Shown here piece by piece: positions 10,737 to 19,391 of a stretch of 64,000 bases of DNA. The stretch covers positions 221,393 through 285,392 of the forward strand of contig NZ_JBLTWO010000006.1 of assembly GCF_049889055.1 (NCBI RefSeq). Direction: 5' to 3'. The DNA is from Rhizorhabdus sp049889055 (GTDB lineage Bacteria; Pseudomonadota; Alphaproteobacteria; Sphingomonadales; Sphingomonadaceae). Each line of letters starts with the position of its first letter. Position 1 is the first letter of the stretch. The notes beneath the pieces were generated by a model. The model made no database searches. It worked only from the letters and a program-made list of their open reading frames with translations, and was not told the origin of the DNA. Position numbers and translations under genes: made by a program.

Positions 10737-11735
10737 ATGACGCTAGGATTGATCGATGCGGACCTCCGCTTTCCGGTGCTGGGCTTTCCTGTCGATGGCG
10801 ATCCGATGCCATTTCAGGCGATCGGTTTGCTCCGCGGCAAGACCGGCTGGCTGTCCGAGCGTGGTCGTCATCTCGGCCTTGAGATAGTCGATTCCGCTGG
10901 CCGTAGCTGGACCGTGACGGGGGTCGTCGAAAGGACGCCGGCGCCGCGCAAATGGTGGCAGTTCGGCCGAGCGAAAGACGACGATGCGCCGGCCGAAGTG
11001 ATGCTCACGCCCGGGCCCGTCCGATCCTTCGATGACACGCGCGCCCGCATCCTTGCCTTTGCCGATTCCCTGTTCGAGGCGAACGATGACGACGTGCTCG
11101 CCGCGCGGTCGGCCGAGACGATGGAGGCGCTCGCCAGCGCCGCGTTTCCGCTGCTGGTCCGTGCGCAGGGCCGCCGCCTGCTGCGCGGTGACGGCCCTGT
11201 CGCAGTCCGCTCGCAGGCCGAGGTTGCGACGCGGGCGCTCGTCCTGTCGGCGGTGGTGCTGGCGGTCCATGGGGCCGATCGCGCGCCCTTGCTCGACTGG
11301 ATCATCGAAGAGCAGTTTGCGGACATAACCCCGTCGGAACTCGACCTGCTCACCGTAGACAATCTGCCGGACGAGCAGCGCTTTGGTTCGGCGATCGAAA
11401 TCGAACGTCTGGCCGCGCTGCTCTGGGCGCTCGGCCTATACGACCTGCCGGTGTCGCAACAGCCTACCGAGATCGAAGCCGATCTTCCGGCGATCGTCTC
11501 GATGATGCCGCCGGGTGGGAACCGGACCGCAGAAGAGATTCGCGCATCGACCCTTCGCCCGGCCGAGGAGATCGCGGCGCTCGCCGAGCGGCAAACCGAG
11601 CTCATGCGCGCAGCCGATCGCATGCTGGCACAGAATAAGGACGATGAAGGGCAGGCTTTGGTCGCTTATGTCGCGGAGGGCCGCTCCATCGCGCTGCAAT
11701 GGATCATCAATCCCGATCGTATCGACTGGAGTTGA
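10737..11735 (+). CDS. DUF4272-domain protein with an unnamed N-terminal domain
   Basis: Cytoplasmic protein of 332 aa with no signal or membrane segment; the start follows a GGAGGG ribosome site. Residues ~1-115 form a small domain ending in PAPRKWWQFG (WWQF at 73-76) that is repeated in the product of 48011-48502. Residues ~140-335 fit DUF4272: EVATRALVLSAVVLAVHG, LTPSELDLLTVDNL, then IEIERLAALLWALGLYDLP and RPAEEIAALAERQTEL. DUF4272 has no established function. It lies immediately upstream of a toxin-like nuclease gene, which makes an immunity-type role conceivable but unproven. Confidence 0.65.
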   Translation: MTLGLIDADLRFPVLGFPVDGDPMPFQAIGLLRGKTGWLSERGRHLGLEIVDSAGRSWTVTGVVERTPAPRKWWQFGRAKDDDAPAEVMLTPGPVRSFDDTRARILAFADSLFEANDDDVLAARSAETMEALASAAFPLLVRAQGRRLLRGDGPVAVRSQAEVATRALVLSAVVLAVHGADRAPLLDWIIEEQFADITPSELDLLTVDNLPDEQRFGSAIEIERLAALLWALGLYDLPVSQQPTEIEADLPAIVSMMPPGGNRTAEEIRASTLRPAEEIAALAERQTELMRAADRMLAQNKDDEGQALVAYVAEGRSIALQWIINPDRIDWS

Positions 11736-11962
11736 ACGGCGACTGCACGCATACGGCCGCGCGGTTAGCAGCCCTTCAGCGTCTGTTCTTTCTATGTAGG
11801 GAATGGCCTGTCACGCACTGCCTAACGGAGCAGTTGCGGGACATCCGGTTGGACGGACAGGTCCCCTGCTTCGAAACATCCCCTTGATCTGCCGAGGGCA
11901 GCCTGCGTCGACAGCCACCGTTGTCGCCTGCGCCCGTCGGCGTTCAGTTTCGGAGCGACACG

Positions 11963-12707
11963 ATGGCATTACCACCCAAAACCGAAGAATCCAGTCTTCC
12001 CTGTACCCAAGCAAGTCGATTGGACCCTCGAAGATTACGCCGAAGCAGGGCTGAAAATGGCACGCGCCGTCGAACCCTTCATACCCGTCGTCGGTCCGCT
12101 TCGGGAAATGGAACGGGACTATAGAAAGGGCGATTATCGGGGAGCGGCCTTCAATGCTGCCATGCTGGCACTGGAGATGACGCCGATGGGCCCCATGGCG
12201 CGGGTCGCGCGGCAGGTACAGGCGATCAACAAGTTTCGCAGGGGTGAGTTTCTGGCGAGAGCCGCTACGCAACAACAGCGAATTCGAAAAGTCGAAGGAT
12301 TGGCTCGCCCGAGAGGGGCTCGTGCCGCAAACTTGCAGCCTCCCCTTAGAGAGGTCCGCTCCAGGCTCGCTCCGGATGGCTCGACCCGCTATCATCCTGA
12401 CGGTCGATATGAGGTCCATCACACGATAGGGTTCACGCAGCTGGGACCGATCCAGGCCGCCCAGCGCAACGCCGAAGGGCTCTGGCGCAATCATCCGATC
12501 AATTTGAAGGTCGTGCCGATGGAGATCCACGACCGGCTTCACGGGCGTGGGCCATTGCCCGCTTATGGTGTCGCCGGCAAACTCTGGCATGGCACTAACG
12601 ACGTTCAGAAGACCGTCGCTCTCGCGACAGGAGCGGTTGCCGCGGACGCAGTGGACGGCGTGAAACGTTTGAAATCGGAGCAACCCAGACGTCAGGAGGC
12701 GCGGTGA
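11963..12707 (+). CDS. HNH/His-His nuclease-like putative toxin, frameshifted near its start
   Basis: The best ribosome site (GGAG, 7 nt spacing) and ATG at 11963 encode MALPPK, after which the coding frame continues one base later as PKNPVFPVPKQVDWTLEDYA and on through the ATG at 12057 to 12707. An extra A in the A4 run at 11978-11981, or +1 slippage, would join them into ~246 aa. Numbered from 12057, residues ~1-60 (PFIPVVGPLREMERDYRKGD, LEMTPMGPMARV) look like the pre-toxin linker of polymorphic toxins. The C-terminus has YEVHHTIG (H121, H122), N149, H158 and H162 in IHDRLHG, the spacing of His-His/HNH nucleases (AHH/LHH/WHH-like). If the frameshift is real, only the part from 12057 would be made. 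Confidence 0.55.
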
Positions 12708-12909
12708 TCCACTTGTGTGCGCCAAGATACTGCGCTGCACAGCCCGGCACCCGGTCAGTGATCGAACGATCCCCTCCCCGCCGGGAATGGTCGTGATGGA
12801 CAGTCTTACGCGCTCGCTGTACTGCCTGCATCATACAGTTGGGAATAGAAGAGGCTTCCGCATCCTTTTCGATTGGCAGGTTCCAAAATAGCATGTCTCT
12901 GGGGGGCGC

Positions 12910-13548
12910 ATGAAGAACGATGGCGAATCAGGCAAAGAGCGCCCGGCGGCGGCTTCGGAGCGCATCCTGCGCGCGATCGCGGCGGAGTTTCCACGCCTGC
13001 ACGATCGGCAGGGCCTGCTCGACAGCGCGGCGCTGGCCGCAGTCCATGGCCGGAGCGAGGGCGAAGCGCTCAGCGATCACGAACGGCAGGCGGCCGCGCG
13101 GACACTGACGCGCATGGTCAGCGACGGCACGGTGGGCGAGCTGCTCTGGCCGCGCGGCCATGCCGACAAGGTGCAACTGCCCGAACAGGGGATGATCGCC
13201 GTGTCGGTCGACCTTGGCTCGCTGCGCGAGGAGCGGCTGGCCTGGGAGGCTCGGCGCGAGGGCGAGGAGCCGAGCCAGGAGGCGATCGTGCGCGAGATCG
13301 TCCGCCGGTCGCGCGGGTGGATCTCCGACAATCTCGACGACGGCAAGCTGCCGCTGCTGCTGGTCAACGCCAGCATCATCCACGGCTCCAACGCCTTCGA
13401 CATCCTGATCTCGGCGCAATATCGCAACCCGTACAACCTGTTGCGCTACACCCGCGAGGTGGTGCAGGTCGCGCCGCACGTGGCGGGCACCCACACCATG
13501 TTGGTGGCGCAGAGCTACGGCTTTCCCGACCTGATCGGCGAGCGGTGA
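12910..13548 (+). CDS. Uncharacterised cytoplasmic protein, possibly with an Lrp/RAM-like C-terminal domain
   Basis: 212 aa, no signal or membrane segments, Arg/Glu-rich N-terminal half. The last ~60 residues (NAFDILISAQYRNPYNLLRY, VVQVAPHVAGTHTMLVAQSY) resemble the ligand-binding RAM fold of Lrp/AsnC proteins in pattern (D-hydrophobic-V strand, helix, then V..T.T.V strand). The N-terminus (LSDHERQAAARTLTRMVSDG) may be a helical winged-helix-like part. The resemblance is weak. The stop overlaps the GTG of the following membrane-protein gene, so the two are likely co-translated. Confidence 0.5.
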   Translation: MKNDGESGKERPAAASERILRAIAAEFPRLHDRQGLLDSAALAAVHGRSEGEALSDHERQAAARTLTRMVSDGTVGELLWPRGHADKVQLPEQGMIAVSVDLGSLREERLAWEARREGEEPSQEAIVREIVRRSRGWISDNLDDGKLPLLLVNASIIHGSNAFDILISAQYRNPYNLLRYTREVVQVAPHVAGTHTMLVAQSYGFPDLIGER

Positions 13549-14147
13549 ACGACCAGTCCGGGAACGTGCCGCCGGCCGGGCCAACCGGTCTGCTCGGCCG
13601 TTTGCGCAGCTATGCGGCGCATCCCGATCCGCGCGCCGAATCCTGCAACTGGATCGCCCTGGCGGTGGCATCGAACCAGCCAATCTATCCGCTCTATCTG
13701 CTCTGGGCTGTCGGTGGCGACTGGTGGGTATCCGTCTGGACCTTCCTGTCGACCCCGTTCTTCCTTGCCGTGCCGGCGGTCGCCCGGCGCCATGCCGCGG
13801 CGGGCCGGGCGCTGTTGCCGCTGGCGGGAATCGGCAATGGCGTCGTCAGCGCCAAGGCGTTCGGCGTAGCCTCGGGGGTCGAACTGTTCCTGATCGCCTG
13901 CGCGTTGATCGGCCTGCTCGCCTTTCGCGGCCGGGAACGGCGCTGGACAATCGGCATCTGGGCTGCGGCAGCTGGAGCGGCGCTGCTCCATGACCATTAT
14001 GGTACGCCGTTCGGTCGCTTCGATGCCGCCCAATATGCCGATTTCTTCCGGCTCAACGCCTATAGCGTCGCGGCGCTGTGCGGGCTGGTGTTGCTGAGCC
14101 TGGGGCGCATCGCCTGGGGCGAGCGGCGACAAGGTCCGGTCGCCTGA
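13545..14147 (+). CDS. Uncharacterised multispanning membrane protein
   Basis: 200-aa inner-membrane protein starting at a GTG that overlaps the upstream stop as GTGA. After a soluble N-terminus, hydrophobic segments include WIALAVASNQPIYPLYLLWA, WTFLSTPFFLAVPAV, ALLPLAGIGNGVVSAKAFGV, GVELFLIACALIGLLAF, WTIGIWAAAAGAALLH and AYSVAALCGLVLLSLGRIAW, so about six spans. No family was recognised. Tight coupling to the 12910-13548 gene suggests a joint function. Confidence 0.6.
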   Translation: MNDQSGNVPPAGPTGLLGRLRSYAAHPDPRAESCNWIALAVASNQPIYPLYLLWAVGGDWWVSVWTFLSTPFFLAVPAVARRHAAAGRALLPLAGIGNGVVSAKAFGVASGVELFLIACALIGLLAFRGRERRWTIGIWAAAAGAALLHDHYGTPFGRFDAAQYADFFRLNAYSVAALCGLVLLSLGRIAWGERRQGPVA

Positions 14148-14213
14148 ATCGATGACGGGCGGAAGCCGCATGGAGCAGCCCCGCCCGTCGTCAACCTAGT
14201 CCGATCGGTCGGA

Positions 14214-15623
14214 TCAGAATTCCTGCCAGCCGTCGACCTCCGGGATCGTCTTCAACGCGGCGTTGCCCTGAAAGCGAGGCGCGGGGGCTGCTGCGCGCCG
14301 AGCCGGCTGCGCGATCGGCGCCGCCTGCTCGGCAAAGCCGAAGCGCTGCACCAGCCGCCCGAGCGTATCGGCTTCCGACGACAGGCTGCGGGCGGCGGCA
14401 CTGGCCTCCTCGACCATCGCGGCGTTCTGCTGGGTCGCCTTCTCGATATCCGAAACCGCCACATTGGCCTTGCTGATCCCCTCGGCCTGCTCGGTGGCCG
14501 AGCCGGCTATGTCGCGGACCAGCGATGAGGTCGTGCCGATACCTTCCAGGATCGTGTCGAACGCCTTGCCCGAACGGCTGACCAGTTCCACGCCCTGCTT
14601 CACCTGCTGGGCGCTCTTTTCGATCAGCGACTTGATCTCGCTCGCGGAGTCCGCAGAACGCTGCGCGAGGGCGCGAACCTCGTTGGCGACCACGGCAAAA
14701 CCCTTGCCCGAGTCGCCCGCACGCGCCGCCTCGACGCCCGCGTTCAGCGCCAGCAAATTGGTCTGGAAGGCGATGCCGTCGATGACCGTCACGATCTGGG
14801 CGATCTCCTGGCTCGACTTCTCGATTGCCCCCATGGCGCGGACGGCGTCGCGGACGACGTCGCTGCCATTTTCGGCGCTGACCCGTGCGGTGGCGCTGAC
14901 CTTCTCGGCCTCCGCCGCGCTTTTGGCGGAGCTGCGGACGACCGTGGCCAGCTGCTCCATCGTCAGCGCGGTGGCTTCGATCGAGCTGGCCTGACCCTCG
15001 GTCCGGCGTGCCAGGTCATCGGAAGCCTGGCTGATCTCGGCAGAGCCGGTGCGAATCCGCTGTGCGGCTTCGTTGACCTCGCCGATCGCCGCCTGAAGCG
15101 CGTCGCCAGCTTCGTTGAAGTTGATCCGCACCGCCTCATATTCGGTCGGGAAAGGGTTCGACAGGCGATGGCCGAAATTGCCGGCGGCGAGATTGCGAAG
15201 CCCTTCGCTGAGCGAGGCCACGACGTCCTGCTGCTGCATCGAGGCGCGCAGTTCGGCCTCGGCGCGGATGCGGGCCAGCGCCGCTTCCTTGAACTTGTGC
15301 ATCGCGCGGGCCATGCGGCCGACGCAATCCTGATAGTCGACATAATCGACCGGCGTATCGAGATCGCCTTCGGCCAAAGCCTCCATGCGTTCGACGGTCG
15401 ACACATAAGGATCGGCGGTCGCCTTGCGGAAGGACACGGCAAGTCCCGCCGCCAAGGCCGTGACCGCAAGGATCAGCAGGGCCCCGCCATAGGACAGGCC
15501 AAACAGCGGACGCCCCAACGACGTTGCTACTATCAGAGACGGAACGGCCTGGATCGCGATGATGCTCGCAAAGGCCACGGACAATTTGCGCCTGACAGGC
15601 AGATGCTTCTCAAACCACAGCAT
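14214..15623 (-). CDS. Methyl-accepting chemotaxis protein with almost no periplasmic domain
   Basis: 469-aa chemoreceptor. Two closely spaced membrane segments (LSVAFASIIAIQAVPSLIVA and YGGALLILAVTALAAGLAV) are separated by only ~10 residues, so there is no periplasmic ligand domain. HAMP-like segments follow (VSTVERMEALAEGDLDTPVD and SEGLRNLAAGNFGHRLSNPF), then the signalling hairpin tip AFQTNLLALNAGVEAARAGD. The protein ends in GWQEF, matching the C-terminal CheR/CheB-docking pentapeptide pattern (aromatic-x-x-aromatic). The ATG at 15623 has a GGGTGGGG upstream; ATG 15671 and GTG 15692 are in-frame alternatives. No che genes are nearby. Confidence 0.9.
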   Translation of the reverse strand: MLWFEKHLPVRRKLSVAFASIIAIQAVPSLIVATSLGRPLFGLSYGGALLILAVTALAAGLAVSFRKATADPYVSTVERMEALAEGDLDTPVDYVDYQDCVGRMARAMHKFKEAALARIRAEAELRASMQQQDVVASLSEGLRNLAAGNFGHRLSNPFPTEYEAVRINFNEAGDALQAAIGEVNEAAQRIRTGSAEISQASDDLARRTEGQASSIEATALTMEQLATVVRSSAKSAAEAEKVSATARVSAENGSDVVRDAVRAMGAIEKSSQEIAQIVTVIDGIAFQTNLLALNAGVEAARAGDSGKGFAVVANEVRALAQRSADSASEIKSLIEKSAQQVKQGVELVSRSGKAFDTILEGIGTTSSLVRDIAGSATEQAEGISKANVAVSDIEKATQQNAAMVEEASAAARSLSSEADTLGRLVQRFGFAEQAAPIAQPARRAAAPAPRFQGNAALKTIPEVDGWQEF

Positions 15624-15777
15624 CACAATCCCCACCCAAGTGTTTCCCGGCAGGACTTGTAGGTCAGGCATCCTTTGCAAAGCATGAATCACCGCTCAGG
15701 TCCGGGGGTGTTCCTACATGCACCATGGTACATATTGCTCAACGCCAGGAGCCATCGATTCGGTGCCGGCAAGTCGA

Positions 15778-16176
15778 TTACTTCTGCGGCGTGCGACGTC
15801 CTGACGGCCCCCGGTCCGGGCGCGGACGCCGTTGCTGGTCGCGAGCACCTGCGGAATGTCCGGGTCCACCCGGCCCGCGTCCCGACGGGGCAGTGCCTTG
15901 AGGGCGCGGCTGGCGCGGGCTCACGCCAGCGACCTTGGGATTGAGGACCGTATAGCCCTCCGACTGGAGCTTGGTGAAAGCCGAGCGGACACTGGTCTGG
16001 ATCGAGGCCTGCAGGTCGGCCGGCAGGTCCTTGAAGGTGGTGTTCGGATGAATGGCCGCCAGATCGCGCAGCAGCGCGTTCGGTACCCCCTTGGACGCCG
16101 TACGCAAGGCACCGAGGCCGTCAATGACGGCGGCGACGATCACGTCGTGCATAACCTCGGCGGCGGATCTGGTCAC
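15778..16176 (-). CDS. Small uncharacterised protein with a basic, Pro/Gly-rich tail
   Basis: About 132 aa from a GTG at 16176 preceded by GGAGAG. The N-terminal ~85 residues are helical and regular (VMHDVIVAAVIDGLGALRTA, ADLQASIQTSVRSAFTKLQS). The last ~45 residues are Pro/Gly/Arg-rich and probably disordered. No family recognised. It is followed upstream by another small gene on the same strand (16278-16457), possibly the same transcript. Confidence 0.5.
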   Translation of the reverse strand: MTRSAAEVMHDVIVAAVIDGLGALRTASKGVPNALLRDLAAIHPNTTFKDLPADLQASIQTSVRSAFTKLQSEGYTVLNPKVAGVSPRQPRPQGTAPSGRGPGGPGHSAGARDQQRRPRPDRGPSGRRTPQK

Positions 16177-16277
16177 TTCGTCTCTCCGTGGGGCTCGGCT
16201 CCGACGCGCCGCTATACAGGCTGTACGGCGGCGCGGAAGCAAAATGCGCGCGGCGGAGCGTCGGTCGGGGCGTGAAA

Positions 16278-16457
16278 TCAGGCGGGGCGGACGTCGGCCG
16301 GTTCGGCGGCGAGCACCTGCTGGGCACGGTCCTCGAACATCCGGGCCATTTCCAGATGCGCTTCGCGCGCCCGCGAGGACGTGGCGCGTGCGGCCTTCAA
16401 CCGCTCCTCCTCGGCGCGGCGCAGGTTGAAAAAGGCGATGATGTCGTTTCGGTCCAT
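16278..16457 (-). CDS. 59-aa helical hypothetical protein
   Basis: Short ORF with a good AGGAAA ribosome site 5 nt from its ATG. The product (MDRNDIIAFFNLRRAEEERL, then a continuous charged amphipathic helix up to VLAAEPADVRPA) reads as one coiled helix. Its codon use matches neighbouring genes. Function unknown; it is divergent from rlmN and in the same direction as the 15778-16176 gene. Confidence 0.5.
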   Translation of the reverse strand: MDRNDIIAFFNLRRAEEERLKAARATSSRAREAHLEMARMFEDRAQQVLAAEPADVRPA

Positions 16458-16589
16458 GCGCTTTCCTGAGCTTCAGAATGCAGGGCGGCGGTCCGCCGAA
16501 CGATTAGTATTGTTCCTAAACCTATGCCGCGCAGGACCGCAGGACCGGGCGCAGTGGCAAAATGTGGGCGAATCGCCTATATGCGCTGC

Positions 16590-17798
16590 ATGAATCACCC
16601 CCAGCCTGTCGCCATGCCGATTCCCGGCCACATCGATCCTGTGCCCGTTCCGCGCGATCTGAAGCCACGCAGCGACGGTCGCATCGATCTGCTCGGGCTG
16701 TCGCGCGACGATCTGCGCATGGCGCTCGAGACCGCCCAGCTCGAACCCCGCCAGGCCAAGCTGCGCGCGAAACAGCTCTGGCACTGGATCTACAATCGCG
16801 GCGCGACCGATTTCGGGGTGATGACAGACATCGCCAAGGACATGCGGGTCTGGCTTGAGCAGCGCTTCGTCGTCTCGCGCCCCGCAGTGGTCGAGGCGCA
16901 GGTCTCGACCGACGGCACGCGCAAATGGCTGCTCCGGTCGGACGACGGCCAGGATTATGAGATGGTGTTCATCCCGGACGCCGACCGCGGCACGCTGTGC
17001 GTGTCGAGTCAGGTGGGCTGCACGCTCAACTGCCGCTTCTGCCACACCGGCACGATGCGCCTGGTCCGCAACCTCACCCCGGCCGAGATTGTGGGGCAGG
17101 TTATGCTGGCGCGCGACGCGCTCGGCGAATGGCCGTCGCAGCCCGAGGGGCGCATGCTCACCAACATCGTCATGATGGGCATGGGCGAGCCGCTCTACAA
17201 TTTCGACAATGTCCGCGATGCCCTCAAGCTCGTGATGGACGGCGACGGGCTCGCTCTGTCGAAACGGCGCATCACCCTGTCGACTGCGGGCGTGGTGCCG
17301 ATGATGGCGCGCGCCGGCGAGGAGATCGGCGTCAATCTGGCGGTATCGCTCCACGCCATCACCAAGGACGTGCGCGACGAGATCGTCCCGCTCAACCGCA
17401 AATATGGCATCGAGGAACTGCTGCAGGCCTGTGCCGACTATCCCGGCGCCAATAATGCCCGGCGCATCACCTTCGAATATGTGATGCTCAAGGACAAGAA
17501 TGACCGCGACGAGGACGCGCACGAACTCGTCCGGCTGATTCGCAAGTATAAGCTGCCGGCCAAGGTCAACCTGATCCCCTTCAACCCCTGGCCGGGCGCG
17601 GACTATGCCTGCTCCGATCCGGACCGGATCGCGCGTTTCTCCGACATCATCTTCAAGGCCGGAATTTCCGCCCCCGTGCGCACGCCGCGCGGCCGCGACA
17701 TCATGGCGGCCTGCGGGCAGCTCAAATCGGCCTCCGAAAAGAAGAGCCGCGCCGAACTGGACCGCATGGCCGCCGAGAAGCAGGCGGCGCTGGGCTGA
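16590..17798 (+). CDS. rlmN: Dual-specificity RNA methyltransferase RlmN
   Basis: Radical-SAM enzyme methylating C2 of A2503 in 23S rRNA and A37 of some tRNAs; ~402 aa. The radical-SAM cluster is C-x3-C-x2-C in GCTLNCRFCHTG, the conserved MMGMGEPLYNFDNV loop follows, and the second catalytic cysteine is in the C-terminal DIMAACGQL. In-frame ATGs at 16581 and 16590 are equally plausible (no clear ribosome site). The frame is open to 16524 but the extra N-terminus is not RlmN-like. Confidence 0.95.
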   Translation: MNHPQPVAMPIPGHIDPVPVPRDLKPRSDGRIDLLGLSRDDLRMALETAQLEPRQAKLRAKQLWHWIYNRGATDFGVMTDIAKDMRVWLEQRFVVSRPAVVEAQVSTDGTRKWLLRSDDGQDYEMVFIPDADRGTLCVSSQVGCTLNCRFCHTGTMRLVRNLTPAEIVGQVMLARDALGEWPSQPEGRMLTNIVMMGMGEPLYNFDNVRDALKLVMDGDGLALSKRRITLSTAGVVPMMARAGEEIGVNLAVSLHAITKDVRDEIVPLNRKYGIEELLQACADYPGANNARRITFEYVMLKDKNDRDEDAHELVRLIRKYKLPAKVNLIPFNPWPGADYACSDPDRIARFSDIIFKAGISAPVRTPRGRDIMAACGQLKSASEKKSRAELDRMAAEKQAALG

Positions 17799-17980
17799 TG
17801 TCGGGCGATCGCTTCGAACGGCATCGCCAGCCCTGGACCACCGACGAGGTCCAGAAGCTGCACACGCTGGCGAAGAAGGGCATGGCACTGAAGGCCATCG
17901 CCAAGGCGCTCAAGCGGTCCGAGGAATCGACCAAGGACCGCGCCAAGGCCGACGGACTGTCGATCGCCAAGCTGCGCTGA
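17798..17980 (+). CDS. 60-aa Myb/SANT-like helix-turn-helix protein
   Basis: Starts at an ATG overlapping the rlmN stop (TGATG), so it is translated by coupling to RlmN. The product contains WTTDEVQKLHTLAKKGMALK followed by AIAKALKRSEESTKDRAKAD, the tryptophan-led tri-helical pattern of small SANT/Myb-like or GcrA-like DNA-binding proteins found in alphaproteobacteria. Targets unknown. Confidence 0.6.
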   Translation: MSGDRFERHRQPWTTDEVQKLHTLAKKGMALKAIAKALKRSEESTKDRAKADGLSIAKLR

Positions 17981-18109
17981 TCGCTTCAGCAGGGGCTGGC
18001 TACGCAGCCAAGCCCCGGATATTCCGCCGCTTTATTACGCTATTTTAACCGACGCGCCTCTTGCGCCGGGCGCCCGGCGACGTTCTTATGGCGTGGCTGG
18101 AGGCTGCCC

Positions 18110-19336
18110 ATGTCGCTGTTCGATCGTTTTGCCGGCCATCTCTTCAAACGTGGGGAGATGACAATCATCCTCGCCGACGGTGAAGCCCGCCATTACGGCA
18201 CGCCCGATCCCGCCCTCAAGCCGGTCACGATCCGATTCGTCGACCGGGGCGTTCCCGCCTTCATCGCCCGCAACCCGCATCTGCATGCAGCCGAAGCCTT
18301 CATGGAAGGCCGCCTCGTGATCGAGCAGGGCGACATTCGCGACCTGGTCGACCTGGTTCGCGCCAATGGCCGCTGGGAAGAGGGCCGCATCACGCTGCGC
18401 GGCACCTTCCGCCATCTCATACGCGACCGGCTGCGGGCGATGGTCCAGAGCGTGAACTGGGCGACGCGGTCCAAGTCGAACGTGGCGCATCATTACGACC
18501 TCAACGACCGGCTCTACGACCTCTTCCTCGACGCCGATCGCCAATATAGCTGCGCCTATTTCACCGGTCCCGATGTCGATCTCGACACGGCGCAGGCCGA
18601 CAAAAAGGCGCATATCGCCGCCAAGCTCCACCTCAGCCCCGGCCAGCGGGTGCTCGACATCGGATGCGGATGGGGCGGCATGGCGCTCTATCTGAACCGT
18701 GCTGCCGACGTGGACGTGCTCGGCATCACGCTGTCGGAGGAACAGCTGAAGGTCGCACGCCAGCGCGCGGCGGATGCCGGCGTATCGGACCGGGTGAAGT
18801 TCGAGCTGATCGATTATCGCGCGCTGGAGGGCAAGTTCGACCGGATCGTCTCGGTCGGCATGTTCGAACATGTCGGCGTGCCGCAATATGAGACCTTCTT
18901 CGCCAAGTGCCGCGACCTGCTGACCGAGGATGGGGTGATGCTGCTCCACACGATCGGGCGGCTGGGCGTACCCGGCAAGACCGACGCCTTCACCCTCAAA
19001 TATATCTTCCCCGGCGGCTATAATCCGGCCCTGTCCGAGATCGTCGCCGCAAGCGAGCCCGCACGGATGATCGTGACCGACGTCGAGACGCTGCGGCTCC
19101 ATTATGGCATGACGCTCGACCGCTGGTATGACCGCACCGTCGCTGCCCGCGACGCGATCGTCGCGCTGTACGACGAGCGCTTCTACCGCATGTGGACCTT
19201 TTACCTCGCGGGTGCCCGCGCCGCCTTCTACCACGGCAATCTGTGCAACTATCAGGTTCAATATGTCCGCAACCGGCGGACCCTGCCGATCACGCGCGAC
19301 TATATGATCGACACCGAAAGGCGACTGCCACGCTGA
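18110..19336 (+). CDS. cfa: Cyclopropane-fatty-acyl-phospholipid synthase-type methyltransferase
   Basis: 408-aa SAM-dependent enzyme that adds a methylene bridge to unsaturated acyl chains of membrane lipids. It has a ~120-residue N-terminal lipid-binding domain, then NVAHHYDLNDRLYDLFLD, the SAM loop VLDIGCGWGG near residue 180, the conserved SVGMFEHVG motif, and a C-terminal LDRWYDRTVAARD region. The family also includes mycolic-acid-type and unrelated lipid methyltransferases, so the exact product is inferred. It ends at a strong terminator. Confidence 0.88.
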   Translation: MSLFDRFAGHLFKRGEMTIILADGEARHYGTPDPALKPVTIRFVDRGVPAFIARNPHLHAAEAFMEGRLVIEQGDIRDLVDLVRANGRWEEGRITLRGTFRHLIRDRLRAMVQSVNWATRSKSNVAHHYDLNDRLYDLFLDADRQYSCAYFTGPDVDLDTAQADKKAHIAAKLHLSPGQRVLDIGCGWGGMALYLNRAADVDVLGITLSEEQLKVARQRAADAGVSDRVKFELIDYRALEGKFDRIVSVGMFEHVGVPQYETFFAKCRDLLTEDGVMLLHTIGRLGVPGKTDAFTLKYIFPGGYNPALSEIVAASEPARMIVTDVETLRLHYGMTLDRWYDRTVAARDAIVALYDERFYRMWTFYLAGARAAFYHGNLCNYQVQYVRNRRTLPITRDYMIDTERRLPR

Positions 19337-19341
19337 CGCGA

Positions 19342-19373
19342 AAAAGGGCCCGCGCCGGAGCACGGGCCCTTTT
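19342..19373. terminator. Bidirectional rho-independent terminator
   Basis: Perfect 11-bp stem AAAAGGGCCCG / CGGGCCCTTTT with a 10-nt loop, A-rich on one side and T-rich on the other. It lies between the convergent cfa and EF-hand genes and can terminate both. Confidence 0.9.
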
Positions 19374-19391
19374 CATTCGTGGCCGTGAGAT

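Noticed and set aside
11811..12740. 309-residue minus-strand frame opposite the nuclease-like gene
   Set aside because: The plus-strand frame has protein-like composition and the His-His motif; the minus frame shows none and no ribosome site.
17981..18109. Imperfect hairpin at ~17995-18015 as a terminator of rlmN
   Set aside because: The stem has a bulge and no T-run follows.
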